64,000 nt of DNA, taken from positions 62,001-126,000 of the forward strand of contig NZ_QJKB01000004.1 in the NCBI RefSeq assembly GCF_003201815.1. Direction: 5' to 3'. A program made the translations under genes and the position numbers. Below, piece by piece: positions 17,171 through 25,457 of the stretch (position 1 is the stretch's first letter; every line of letters starts with the position of its first letter). Source of the stretch: Undibacterium pigrum (GTDB lineage Bacteria; Pseudomonadota; Gammaproteobacteria; Burkholderiales; Burkholderiaceae_D). Under the pieces are notes generated by a model. It searched no databases and was not told the origin of the DNA. It saw only the letters and a list, made by a program, of their open reading frames with translations.

Positions 17171-19168
17171 GTGAAAAAACACATATTCAAGACAGTACTT
17201 GCCGGCATGTTATGTGCCGCAAGTGCAGTGAGTTTGCCTGCTTATGCAGACAAATCTATTCCGGTCGCAGATTTTTTTAAAAAAGCACAATTCAGTGGAC
17301 GGCCAGTTTTATCCCCTGATGGCCAGAGCATGGCTGTACTGACTCCGCGCAATGGTCGTTTTGTCCTGGCGATCATCCGCCTTGATTCACGCAAGCCCAG
17401 AGTCATTGCTTCAGATCCGGACTATGACATCGTTGCTCCTCAATGGATCAACGACAATCGCCTGGTATTTAGTTTAAGTCGTGGCAGTGATGTCGTGATG
17501 GAAGACAATGATGGCGGTGGTTTGTTTGCGGTTAATAGCGATGGCTCGGCCTTTCGCAAACTGGTGCCAACCAGAAAAGAAGCACGCGGCGGCAATATCG
17601 CTTACAAACCGTTTTCAGTATTGTCCCGCACTTTTGATGGCACGAACGACCTGATCGTGGTCAACAATCAGCGTGGCAGAGATACCAAATTAGGGGCATC
17701 TGATGTATTGCGCCTTGATACGGTTTCTGGCAGAACCAAGCTCCTGACTTTTGATAACCCTGGCAAGATAGGTGATTGGGTACTTGATCAGAATAATGTT
17801 ATTCGTGTTGGCGTATCAGCCAGTGTAGATCCGGATAATAAGCGTATCAAGCAGACTGTGTATTACCGCGACGCTGAAGGTGCGCCGTGGAAAGTCATTC
17901 ATCAGGCTTACATGGATGAGGGCAAGGAAATGCATCCACTGGGCTTTGACTTCGACAACAAGACTATGCTGGTAGCGGGCCGCTTCAACGGGCGTGACAA
18001 GATGGCCGTGCATATCTGGGATTTTGATAAGCAAGCCGCAGGTGAGATCATCGCAGATCATCCTGATGTTGATGTGGCAAGCTTTTCGACAGACCGTTCA
18101 CGCAAAAAATTGCTTGGTTCAGTTGTTGACGCAATGAAGCCAGAAATCATATTTTTTGATGACGACTATGCCAAGATGCAGGCAACTCTGAAGGCAAGTT
18201 TCCCAGGACAGGAAGTTTCTTTCCAGTGGAGCGGGAAAAATGTCGTTGTCTTCGTGCGTGGTGATAATCATGTTGGCGCTGTCTATTTTTATGACACTGA
18301 CAAAAAAGTCATGGAACCAGTGTATGTCGTCAAGCCAGAACTGGAAGGCAAGAAATTATCTGCACAAACAGTCATCAAATACAAGGCACGCGATGGCCTG
18401 GATATTCCCGCTTACCTGACTTTGCCTGAGGGTACTCCAGCGAAAAACCTGCCTCTGGTAGCGTACATTCATGGTGGGCCACATGCACGCGACCAGCATG
18501 GCTATGATCCTATGACGCAAATGCTCGCATCGCGTGGTTATGCCGTCTTGCAGCCGCAATTCCGCATGTCTACCGGTTTTGGCTGGAAACATCATACGGC
18601 TGGCTGGAAGCAATGGGGTCTTGCCATGCAGGATGACATTACCGACGGCATAGAAAATCTGGTCAAGCAAGGTATCGTTGACAAGAATCGTGTGTGCATT
18701 ATTGGTGCCAGTTATGGCGGTTATGCCACTATGTACGGTTTGGTCAAAGATCCTGATCTGTATAAATGCGGCGTTAACTGGGTGGGTGTAACAGACGTTA
18801 AGATGTTGTTCACGGTGAACTGGTCAGATATGTCTGGTCCTGTCATGGACAACATCGGCGCAAAAATGCATGGTGATCCTAAAACCGATGATGCCTATTT
18901 CCAGAAAGTGTCGGCAATAGAAAACGCCAGCAAGATCAAGGCACCTGTGCTGATGGCTTATGGTAGTGAGGATATACGTGTACCCCTGATCCATGGTGAA
19001 AAAATGCGCGACAAATTGAAAGCGCAAGGCAACACGGTGGAGTGGATGGTGTTTCCTGGTGAGGGACATGGCTGGGCGAAAGAAAGTAATAACATCTTGT
19101 GGGGTGAATCTGTCCTGCGCTTCATCGATAAATATATTGGTGATAGCTCTCCTGCAGCAAAAAAATAA
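17171..19168 (+). CDS. Secreted S9-family prolyl oligopeptidase-like peptidase (copy 2)
   Basis: A 665-residue paralog of the peptidase at 5519-7501, strongly alike across the hydrolase domain (both contain AMQDDITD, NRVCI, GASYGGYA, KDPDLY and WVGV). The signal peptide ends at AYA. A propeller domain precedes the catalytic triad: Ser514 (GASYGGY), Asp601 (SEDIRVP) and His633 (GEGHGW). The GTG start at 17171 has an AGAGGGA ribosome binding site six bases upstream, while longer frames begin inside the preceding terminator. It probably works in the periplasm on peptides brought in by the neighbouring receptor. Confidence 0.91.
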   Translation: MKKHIFKTVLAGMLCAASAVSLPAYADKSIPVADFFKKAQFSGRPVLSPDGQSMAVLTPRNGRFVLAIIRLDSRKPRVIASDPDYDIVAPQWINDNRLVFSLSRGSDVVMEDNDGGGLFAVNSDGSAFRKLVPTRKEARGGNIAYKPFSVLSRTFDGTNDLIVVNNQRGRDTKLGASDVLRLDTVSGRTKLLTFDNPGKIGDWVLDQNNVIRVGVSASVDPDNKRIKQTVYYRDAEGAPWKVIHQAYMDEGKEMHPLGFDFDNKTMLVAGRFNGRDKMAVHIWDFDKQAAGEIIADHPDVDVASFSTDRSRKKLLGSVVDAMKPEIIFFDDDYAKMQATLKASFPGQEVSFQWSGKNVVVFVRGDNHVGAVYFYDTDKKVMEPVYVVKPELEGKKLSAQTVIKYKARDGLDIPAYLTLPEGTPAKNLPLVAYIHGGPHARDQHGYDPMTQMLASRGYAVLQPQFRMSTGFGWKHHTAGWKQWGLAMQDDITDGIENLVKQGIVDKNRVCIIGASYGGYATMYGLVKDPDLYKCGVNWVGVTDVKMLFTVNWSDMSGPVMDNIGAKMHGDPKTDDAYFQKVSAIENASKIKAPVLMAYGSEDIRVPLIHGEKMRDKLKAQGNTVEWMVFPGEGHGWAKESNNILWGESVLRFIDKYIGDSSPAAKK

Positions 19169-19202
19169 TAGTCATGAGCTAAAGTGATTTAGCATTAAAT
19201 TG

Positions 19203-19233
19203 AAAACCGACAAGTTCGCTTGTCGGTTTTTTT
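19203..19233 (+). terminator. Terminator of S9 peptidase gene 2
   Basis: A perfect 12-bp stem AAAACCGACAAG with its complement, a TTCG tetraloop, then a T run. Confidence 0.92.
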
Positions 19234-19333
19234 ATGGCGAGTGCTCAAATTATGCAAGTTCGTCCCCTGAGGCTATAATTTACAGAGGCTTTACAGCCGC
19301 AGTTTTCGCAAATCCCGTTTTTGAGAGTGTAAT

Positions 19334-19825
19334 TTGGCCAAGAAAGAACATGTATCGGTCACCCAGGCGACCCAGTTGCTGCGCAAGCACAAGGCAGAGT
19401 TTACTGAACATCCCTATGCATATGAAGAACACGGTGGCACCTCAGTGTCTGCGCGTGAGCTGGGAGTGGATGAGCATCACGTCGTCAAGACCCTGGTGAT
19501 GCAGGATGAAGCTGCCAAACCCATGATCGTGCTTATGCATGGCGACAAAAAAGTATCGACCAAAAATCTGGCCAGGCAAATCGGTTGTAAATCTGTAGAA
19601 CCCTGCAAACCAGAAAATGCGCAAAAGCATTCTGGATATCTGGTTGGTGGTACCTCACCCTTTGGCACTAAAAAGGCCATGCCTGTCTATGTGGAGCGCA
19701 GCATACTGGCGCTGCCAAAAATTTATATCAACGGCGGCCAGCGTGGCTATCTGATCGGCATTGCTCCTGCCTTACTGGAAAGCCTGTTGCAGGCACGCCC
19801 GGTTGATTGCGCGCTGGATGAATAG
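19334..19825 (+). CDS. ybaK: Cys-tRNA(Pro)/Cys-tRNA(Cys) deacylase YbaK
   Basis: A 163-residue trans-editing factor that removes cysteine wrongly attached to tRNA(Pro). It matches the YbaK/EbsC fold, with family segments GVDEHHVVKTLV, KPMIVLMHGDKKVS (the lysine of which is the functional residue in YbaK), GYLVGGTSPFGTK and PKIYINGGQRGYLIG. The TTG start is preceded only by a weak GAGAG. It stands alone between a terminator and plsY. Confidence 0.92.
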   Translation: MAKKEHVSVTQATQLLRKHKAEFTEHPYAYEEHGGTSVSARELGVDEHHVVKTLVMQDEAAKPMIVLMHGDKKVSTKNLARQIGCKSVEPCKPENAQKHSGYLVGGTSPFGTKKAMPVYVERSILALPKIYINGGQRGYLIGIAPALLESLLQARPVDCALDE

Positions 19826-19930
19826 CTGGAAAAATAGCTCTAGCTTCGATGCCATTAATTTCGCGTAGGTAGTCATTCAGGCCACTGGCCTGGCTTATAC
19901 TTGCGAAGCATTTATGAATGAAGGAATAAG

Positions 19931-20560
19931 ATGAATACAATTCTGGCTGTAGTTGCAGCTTATCTGATCGGCTCTTTATCATTTGCGGTGGTCGTCAGCA
20001 AATTATTTGGTCTGGCTGATCCGCGTACTTATGGCTCAAAAAATCCCGGTGCCACCAATGTTCTACGCAGCGGGAATAAGGCCGCGGCTGTGCTGACTCT
20101 GCTGGGTGATGCATTCAAAGGCTGGTTGGCAGTATGGCTGGCAATCAGGTTTCAGGACCAGTTCCAGTTTGATGACAGCAGTATCGCCCTGGTGGCGCTG
20201 GCCGTGTTTATTGGCCATTTGTGGCCAGTGTTTTTCAAGTTTGTCGGTGGTAAAGGGGTGGCCACTGCTGCCGGCGTCCTGATAGGCATAGATATCTGGC
20301 TTGGTGTAGCGACTCTGGCGACCTGGATGATCGTTGCGTTTGCTTTCCGTTACTCCTCACTTGCCGCCTTGATCGCATCGATTTTTGCACCTTTCTACTA
20401 TGGTTTGTTATTTGGCCCCGACGTAAAAATGCTGGCCGTAGCCATCATGAGTGGCTTGCTGGTGTATCGTCATAGCCAGAACATTGCCAATCTGATCGCT
20501 GGCAAGGAAAGTCGCCTGGGTAGTAAAAAGGCCGAGGCAAAAGAAGAAAAGAAGAAATAA
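19931..20560 (+). CDS. plsY: Glycerol-3-phosphate acyltransferase PlsY
   Basis: A 209-residue inner-membrane enzyme that transfers an acyl group from acyl-phosphate to glycerol-3-phosphate, the first step of phospholipid synthesis. Family motifs are present: [12 protein letters not shown] near the N-terminus, [17 protein letters not shown], and [17 protein letters not shown]. Five or so membrane helices are visible. The C-terminus is a lysine/glutamate-rich cytoplasmic tail. An AAGGAATAAG ribosome binding site precedes the ATG. Confidence 0.95.
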   Translation: MNTILAVVAAYLIGSLSFAVVVSKLFGLADPRTYGSKNPGATNVLRSGNKAAAVLTLLGDAFKGWLAVWLAIRFQDQFQFDDSSIALVALAVFIGHLWPVFFKFVGGKGVATAAGVLIGIDIWLGVATLATWMIVAFAFRYSSLAALIASIFAPFYYGLLFGPDVKMLAVAIMSGLLVYRHSQNIANLIAGKESRLGSKKAEAKEEKKK

Positions 20561-20576
20561 ATCTAGATTATTTTGC

Positions 20577-20630
20577 AACCCCCAATTATGATTAAAAAAT
20601 AGCATGCTTTTTTAATCATGATTGGGGGTT
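20577..20630 (+). promoter_or_regulatory. 23-bp hairpin that contains the ribosome binding site of the Cache-protein gene
   Basis: Left arm 20577-20599 pairs with right arm 20608-20630 over 23 positions with only one G-U wobble, around an 8-base loop (TAGCATGC). The right arm contains GGGGG, the only Shine-Dalgarno-like stretch before the ATG at 20636. The plus-strand tail is TTTGCTT, a poor terminator run. It may act as a plsY terminator, an attenuator or a translational control hairpin. Confidence 0.6.
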
Positions 20631-20635
20631 TGCTT

Positions 20636-21121
20636 ATGTTGGCTCAAATTTCGGCTCAATTCCTGGCTCGATTTGTGAAATTGTGGATGCTCAGTGTCTT
20701 GTCTATGGCATTGCTGAGTTTTTCAGCCATGGCCGCAGAGCGTGGCAGCGCCAATGAAGCAAAGGCCATGGTGCAAAAAGCCATCGATGCGATGAAAAAG
20801 CATGGCATTGATGCAACCATCAATGAAATCAACAAGCGTGATGGTCAGTATCAGGACCGTGACCTGTACGTGGTCGTGTATGACATGAACGGTAAAAACC
20901 TGGCCCACCTGAATCCCAAGATGGTGGGTAAAGAAATGATGGATCTGACCGATGTCGATGGTAAATTCTTCATCCGCGAGCGTATCGATTTAGTGAAAGC
21001 CAAGGGCAAGGCCTGGCAGGATTACAAGTTCGTCAATCCCACTACCAAACAGATAGAACCCAAGTCCATGTACATAGAAAAATTCGAGAATGTCATTGTT
21101 GGCTGCGGTATCTATAAATAG
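20636..21121 (+). CDS. Secreted single-Cache-domain sensor-like protein
   Basis: A 161-residue protein with a signal peptide ending near AMAAE (about residue 35), then one small Cache (sCache_2-type) domain and nothing else. Recognisable segments are AKAMVQKAIDAMKKHG, DRDLYVVVYDMNGKNLAH, GKEMMDLTDVDGKFFI and the end IVGCGIYK. Cache domains bind small ligands for signal proteins; free periplasmic versions like this are common in proteobacteria and their job is unknown. The ATG at 20636 was chosen because the earlier ATG at 20618 lies in the hairpin loop-side arm. Confidence 0.8.
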   Translation: MLAQISAQFLARFVKLWMLSVLSMALLSFSAMAAERGSANEAKAMVQKAIDAMKKHGIDATINEINKRDGQYQDRDLYVVVYDMNGKNLAHLNPKMVGKEMMDLTDVDGKFFIRERIDLVKAKGKAWQDYKFVNPTTKQIEPKSMYIEKFENVIVGCGIYK

Positions 21122-21146
21122 ACAGGCAGCATCGCAAGAATCCTGA

Positions 21147-22175
21147 TCATGCCGCAACAAGTTCTTGCAAGGGCCAGCGCGGCCTGACATTGAAACCATA
21201 ATCCCGCGTCGCCAGGCCGGGATTGTTTTTCAGGCGCATGGCTCCCGCAAAGGCAATCATCGCGCCATTATCGGTACAGAATTCCAGCTCAGGGTAATAC
21301 ACCTGAAAGCGCTTCTTGGCCGCCGCTGCATTGAGCGATGCACGCAATTGCAGGTTGGCGCCGACACCACCGGCAATCACCAGACGCTTCAAGCCACTTT
21401 CCTTCATCGCCGTTACGCACTTGGCTGTCAGCACTGCAACGATGGCATCGACAAAGCCACGGGCGATATTGGCCTTATCCTGCTCACAGATATTGGCTGG
21501 ATGATTTTTGACGACGGTCAGTACTGCTGTCTTCAAGCCAGAAAAACTGAAATTCAGGTCTTTGGAATGCAGCATAGGGCGCGGGAATTGATAGGCCGCC
21601 GGGTCACCAAATTCTGCCATGCGTGAAATCGCTGGGCCGCCAGGATAAGACAGTCCCAGCAATTTGGCTGACTTGTCAAAAGCTTCACCAGCCGCATCGT
21701 CCAGGGTTTCTCCCAGCAATTGATAGCGACCCACGCCATCCACCCGCATCAATTGTGTATGACCGCCAGATACCAGCAGGGCGATAAAAGGAAATTCTGG
21801 CGGCTTGCTGGCCAGCAGAGGTGATAGCAAATGCCCTTCAAGGTGATGGACACCCAGCACAGGCTTGTCCAGCGCCATGCCAAGGCCGCAGGCAACCGAT
21901 GCCCCCACCAGCAAGGCACCGGCCAGGCCTGGTCCCTGGGTATAGGCGATGGCATCTATGGCTTGTTTGTCTACATCAGACTTAGTTAATACTTCGGTCA
22001 GCAAGGGCAGGGCGCGGCGTATGTGATCACGCGAAGCCAGCTCCGGCACGACGCCACCATATTCCTGATGCATGGCAATTTGTGAGTGTAAGGCATGCGC
22101 AAGCAGACCGCGCTCTGTGTCATACAGGGCCAGACCGGTTTCGTCACAGGAGGATTCAACGCCGAGAACTATCAT
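21147..22175 (-). CDS. tsaD: tRNA N6-adenosine threonylcarbamoyltransferase TsaD
   Basis: A 342-residue essential enzyme that, with TsaB and TsaE, attaches threonylcarbamoyl to adenosine 37 of tRNAs decoding ANN codons. It begins with [13 protein letters not shown] and carries the metal site HLEGH near residue 110, the nucleotide-binding segments [10 protein letters not shown] and [13 protein letters not shown], and a C-terminal CTDNGAMIA. The start at 22175 matches the invariable family N-terminus; longer frames add 22 unrelated residues. It is convergent with the Cache-protein gene and divergent from nasT. Confidence 0.95.
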   Translation of the reverse strand: MIVLGVESSCDETGLALYDTERGLLAHALHSQIAMHQEYGGVVPELASRDHIRRALPLLTEVLTKSDVDKQAIDAIAYTQGPGLAGALLVGASVACGLGMALDKPVLGVHHLEGHLLSPLLASKPPEFPFIALLVSGGHTQLMRVDGVGRYQLLGETLDDAAGEAFDKSAKLLGLSYPGGPAISRMAEFGDPAAYQFPRPMLHSKDLNFSFSGLKTAVLTVVKNHPANICEQDKANIARGFVDAIVAVLTAKCVTAMKESGLKRLVIAGGVGANLQLRASLNAAAAKKRFQVYYPELEFCTDNGAMIAFAGAMRLKNNPGLATRDYGFNVRPRWPLQELVAA

Positions 22176-22319
22176 GTTTGCTTCTAAATGGGAGGGAGTG
22201 TAAGCCATTGCACCTGCGGGCAGGAACGCCATACGGGGCATTTTTCATTTCAGGCCCGGAGATTGGAGCGATTCTTGCTATGACTCGTATAACGTAATTA
22301 TATCTGGCATGGGCCATCA

Positions 22320-22988
22320 ATGCGCAGCAAAGCAAATAATGACGATGCGATAACATCAGCTGGCCTCAGTCTGCGGATCGTGGTCGTGAATACCGTTATC
22401 CAGAGCGAGGATGAATTGCATGAGGACTCTCAGGCGCAACTGGCGCGTTCACGTGCCTTGCGCATAGGCTTGCTGCAAGCGGGTTATAACATCATCGCTG
22501 TCATCCCCGGTGACATCTATATGAGTGAGCGCATCACCCAGTTACAGCCGGACATGATCATCATCGATGCAGAATCTGATTCGCGCGATGTGCTTGAACA
22601 CATGGTTATGCTGACACGTGATGCACCACGCCCCATCGTCTTGTTCACTGAAGATGGTAGCCAAACCAATATGGCGGCAGCCATGGAAGCCGGTGTTTCT
22701 GCCTACGTAGTTGCCGGTTTGCAGTCAGAGCGCATCAAGCCTGTGCTGGATGTTGCCATGGCACGCTTCAATGCCGATCAAAAGCTGCGCAGTGAATTGT
22801 CTGATACCAAGGCCAAGCTGCAAGAGCGCAAGACCATAGAGCGTGCCAAGGGCTTGTTGATGGAGCGACATCATTTGTCAGAAAACGAGGCCTATCAAAA
22901 AATGCGTAAGCAAGCCATGGAAAAAAACCTCAAGCTGGTTGATCTGGCCCAGCGCATGCTGGACGTGGCGGATTTGCTGGGCGGCTGA
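22320..22988 (+). CDS. nasT: ANTAR-domain response regulator NasT (transcription antiterminator)
   Basis: A 222-residue protein with an N-terminal receiver-like domain (about residues 18-140; RIVVVNT, DMIIIDAESDSRD and PIVLFTEDG) and a C-terminal RNA-binding ANTAR domain (about residues 155-220; ERKTIERAKGLLMERHHLSENEAYQKMRKQAM). ANTAR proteins bind twin hexaloop hairpins in leader RNA and prevent termination. Such an RNA lies directly downstream, before nrtA, so this is NasT of nitrate assimilation. The receiver domain looks atypical. Its usual partner NasS, a cytoplasmic nitrate sensor, is not in the window. Confidence 0.9.
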   Translation: MRSKANNDDAITSAGLSLRIVVVNTVIQSEDELHEDSQAQLARSRALRIGLLQAGYNIIAVIPGDIYMSERITQLQPDMIIIDAESDSRDVLEHMVMLTRDAPRPIVLFTEDGSQTNMAAAMEAGVSAYVVAGLQSERIKPVLDVAMARFNADQKLRSELSDTKAKLQERKTIERAKGLLMERHHLSENEAYQKMRKQAMEKNLKLVDLAQRMLDVADLLGG

Positions 22989-22999
22989 GTCCAGACTTG

Positions 23000-23016
23000 T
23001 GCATACAAATGGTGCA
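23000..23016 (+). promoter_or_regulatory. NtrC-like enhancer site upstream of nrtABD
   Basis: TGCATACAAATGGTGCA matches the 17-base NtrC consensus (TGCACCAAAATGGTGCA) at 14 positions. It is centred about 114 bases before the predicted transcription start, a normal enhancer position for a sigma-54 promoter. Confidence 0.65.
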
Positions 23017-23095
23017 ATGCGTCATTTGAGTGCGAAGTTTTAATTGGATTGCAGTTGCCTGGCTGGTTTAGCCATACAAATCCTGATGTTCGGCC

Positions 23096-23111
23096 TGGCA
23101 CGGCAATTGCT
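23096..23111 (+). promoter_or_regulatory. Sigma-54 promoter of nrtABD
   Basis: TGGCACG, GCAA, TTGCT is a full match to the -24/-12 consensus (TGGCACG-N4-TTGCW), with GG and GC ten bases apart. Transcription should start about 12 bases after the GC, near 23122, exactly at the foot of the first leader hairpin. Confidence 0.9.
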
Positions 23112-23122
23112 GTATCAAAAAC

Positions 23123-23177
23123 AAAGTGCCAACGCTGGCACTTTAAAAGTGAGCCTGACTAACGGCGGTCACCTCAC
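23123..23177 (+). promoter_or_regulatory. Twin-hexaloop ANTAR (NasT) target RNA in the nrtA leader
   Basis: Two hairpins follow each other. P1 has a perfect 8-bp stem (AAAGTGCC/GGCACTTT) and the hexaloop AACGCT (23131-23136). P2 has GTGAG/CTCAC and TGACT/GGTCA stems around the hexaloop AACGGC (23161-23166). Both loops have A at position 1 and G at position 4, the conserved loop bases of ANTAR targets. A terminator follows six bases later. Confidence 0.88.
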
Positions 23178-23182
23178 CAGAC

Positions 23183-23231
23183 AAAGGTGTCTTTCCACAC
23201 GGTTGATCCGTGGCGGGATGGCACCTTTTTT
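23183..23231 (+). terminator. Attenuator terminator in the nrtA leader
   Basis: AAAGGTGTC (23183-23191) pairs with GGCACCTTT (23220-23228) with one wobble. An inner CCAC/GTGG helix stacks above it, and six T follow. It would stop transcription before nrtA unless NasT binds the twin hairpins. Confidence 0.85.
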
Positions 23232-23264
23232 CGTTATATAAACTATTAAAGCTGGAGTGCAGAC

Positions 23265-24548
23265 ATGTTGAATCAGGAAGCTTCTCACAATCTCATCAAG
23301 ACGCAGGAAGAAAATGAACCTAATTTCAAACGTCGCAGTTTCTTGCAAACTGCTGCACTGGCAAGCGGGGCGGGCATCATGGGTTTGAGCACAGGTGGGG
23401 TATGGGCTGCAGGATCAGACAAGCCAGAAAAGGAAGAAGTCAACATAGGCTTCATCCCGCTGACGGATTGCGCATCCGTAGTCATGGCGTCTGTACTGGG
23501 TTTCGACAAAAAATACGGTATCAAGATCATACCCAGCAAAGAATCTTCCTGGGCCAGTGTGCGCGACAAACTGGTCAATGGCGAACTGGATGCTGCCCAT
23601 GTGCTGTATGGCCTGATTTATGGTGTGCAACTGGGCATAGGTGGCAATAAAAAAGACATGGCCGTGTTGATGACACTGAACAATAATGGTCAGGCAATCA
23701 CCCTGTCTAAAAAGCTGGCAGAGAAGGGCGCAGTTGACGGCGCTGGCCTGGCCAGGCTCATGCAAACTGATAAGCGTGAATACACTTTTGCCCAGACTTT
23801 CCCCACGGGCACACATGCCATGTGGTTGTATTACTGGCTGGCAGCAAATGGCATCAATCCCCTGAAAGATGCCAAGGTCATCACCGTGCCGCCACCGCAA
23901 ATGGTGGCCAACATGCGGGTAGGCAATATGGATGGTTATTGTGTAGGTGAACCCTGGAATCACCGGGCGATTGCCGATGGCATAGGTATCACCGCAGCAA
24001 CGACACAGGATATCTGGAAAGACCATCCAGAAAAAGTATTGGGGACCACATCTGAATTCGCACAGAAGTATCCGAATACGGCACGCGCTGTTGTTGCAGC
24101 CATCCTCGATGCCAGCCGCTGGATAGATGCATCCCTGTCCAACAAGACCAAGATGGCAGAAACCATCGCCGATAAATCCTATGTGAATACCTCGGTTGAT
24201 GTCATCAATCAGCGCATTTTGGGGCGATATCAAAATGGTCTGGGCAAGACCTGGGATGACCCCAACTACATGAAGTTCTTTAATGATGGAGCGGTGAATT
24301 TCCCTTATCTCTCAGATGGTATGTGGTTCCTGACCCAGCATAAGCGCTGGGGTTTGCTGAAGACAGATCCAGATTATCTGGCGGTGGCAAAAGCCGTCAA
24401 CCGCATTGACATTTATAAGGATGCGGCGACGCTGGCTAAAGTGTCGGTGCCCAAAGACCCCATACGCAGCAGCAAGTTGATGGATGGTACGGTGTGGGAT
24501 GGCAAGAATCCGGCTGCCTATGCAGCTTCTTTCAAAATCAAGGCTTAA
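23265..24548 (+). CDS. nrtA: Nitrate ABC transporter substrate-binding protein (NrtA/NasF)
   Basis: A 427-residue periplasmic protein of the CmpA/NrtA family that binds nitrate (or nitrite) for ABC uptake. A twin-arginine signal is clear (FKRRSFLQTAAL, then a hydrophobic stretch and cleavage after WAA at about residue 45). The family start VNIGFIPLTDCASVVMA follows, then NGELDAAHVLYGLIYGVQLGIGG and VGNMDGYCVGEPWNHRA. CTGGAG precedes the ATG. It is the first gene of nrtABD under the sigma-54/ANTAR leader. The Tat signal separates it from NasS, its cytoplasmic relative. Confidence 0.93.
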   Translation: MLNQEASHNLIKTQEENEPNFKRRSFLQTAALASGAGIMGLSTGGVWAAGSDKPEKEEVNIGFIPLTDCASVVMASVLGFDKKYGIKIIPSKESSWASVRDKLVNGELDAAHVLYGLIYGVQLGIGGNKKDMAVLMTLNNNGQAITLSKKLAEKGAVDGAGLARLMQTDKREYTFAQTFPTGTHAMWLYYWLAANGINPLKDAKVITVPPPQMVANMRVGNMDGYCVGEPWNHRAIADGIGITAATTQDIWKDHPEKVLGTTSEFAQKYPNTARAVVAAILDASRWIDASLSNKTKMAETIADKSYVNTSVDVINQRILGRYQNGLGKTWDDPNYMKFFNDGAVNFPYLSDGMWFLTQHKRWGLLKTDPDYLAVAKAVNRIDIYKDAATLAKVSVPKDPIRSSKLMDGTVWDGKNPAAYAASFKIKA

Positions 24549-24557
24549 GGAGTGGTG

Positions 24558-25457
24558 ATGAATACCTTGGTACATGGTGCAATGCCCGCGGCTGACGATA
24601 CCTCCGCCGCAGCAGCAACAGTGACGGAAATAAAATTGGCAAAGCAAATCAAACCCAAAGCAGAAAAGAAAGTTCGATCTTTCCGGCCTTTTTTTCTGCG
24701 CGTGTTGCCGCCTTTATTTGGCATAGGCATGCTGATACTGATATGGGAAATTATCGCCCTGAAGAACACTAGCTTTCCTTCGCCATGGGTGACTTTGCAG
24801 GAAGCCATCAAGGTTTTTTCTGATCCCTTTTATCAAAAGGGACCTAATGACCAAGGCATAGGCTGGAATATTTATGCCTCGCTGAAACGTGTGGCGGTCG
24901 GCTTTGGCCTGGCCGCAGCGGTGGGTATACCGCTGGGCTTTTTAATAGGCCGTTTCAAGTTTTTATCTGGCATGTTCAATCCCATCATCAGCCTCTTGAA
25001 ACCAGTGTCTCCACTGGCCTGGTTGCCTATAGGTTTGCTGGTATTCAAATCGGCCCACCCGGCGGCGATCTGGTCTATTTTTATTTGCTCTATCTGGCCC
25101 ATGATCATTAATACTGCAATCGGTGTGCAGCGCGTCCCGCAAGATTATATGAATGTCGCTCGCGTACTGAATTTGTCTGAATGGAAAATCATTACCCGCA
25201 TTCTTTTGCCTTCGGTTTTACCCTATATGTTGACCGGCGTCAGACTGGCGATAGGCACAGCCTGGCTGGTCATTGTCGCGGCAGAAATGCTGACCGGTGG
25301 TGTAGGCATAGGTTTCTGGGTATGGGATGAATGGAATAATCTGAACGTGCCGCACATCATCATCGCCATCGTTGTCATAGGCCTGGTGGGCCTGATACTG
25401 GAACAAATTCTGGTGGCGATAGCGCGCGCCTTTACTTACGAAGATGTGGGGACATGA
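24558..25457 (+). CDS. nrtB: Nitrate ABC transporter permease (NrtB/NasE)
   Basis: A 299-residue inner-membrane permease of the NrtB type. The first 50 residues are a polar cytoplasmic tail, followed by six membrane helices. The ABC-permease EAA-type loop that contacts the ATPase is near residues 185-215 ([29 protein letters not shown], seen in part). The ATG at 24558 is chosen over two GTG codons just upstream because TAAGGAG lies five bases before it. It overlaps the ATPase gene by four bases. Confidence 0.92.
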   Translation: MNTLVHGAMPAADDTSAAAATVTEIKLAKQIKPKAEKKVRSFRPFFLRVLPPLFGIGMLILIWEIIALKNTSFPSPWVTLQEAIKVFSDPFYQKGPNDQGIGWNIYASLKRVAVGFGLAAAVGIPLGFLIGRFKFLSGMFNPIISLLKPVSPLAWLPIGLLVFKSAHPAAIWSIFICSIWPMIINTAIGVQRVPQDYMNVARVLNLSEWKIITRILLPSVLPYMLTGVRLAIGTAWLVIVAAEMLTGGVGIGFWVWDEWNNLNVPHIIIAIVVIGLVGLILEQILVAIARAFTYEDVGT

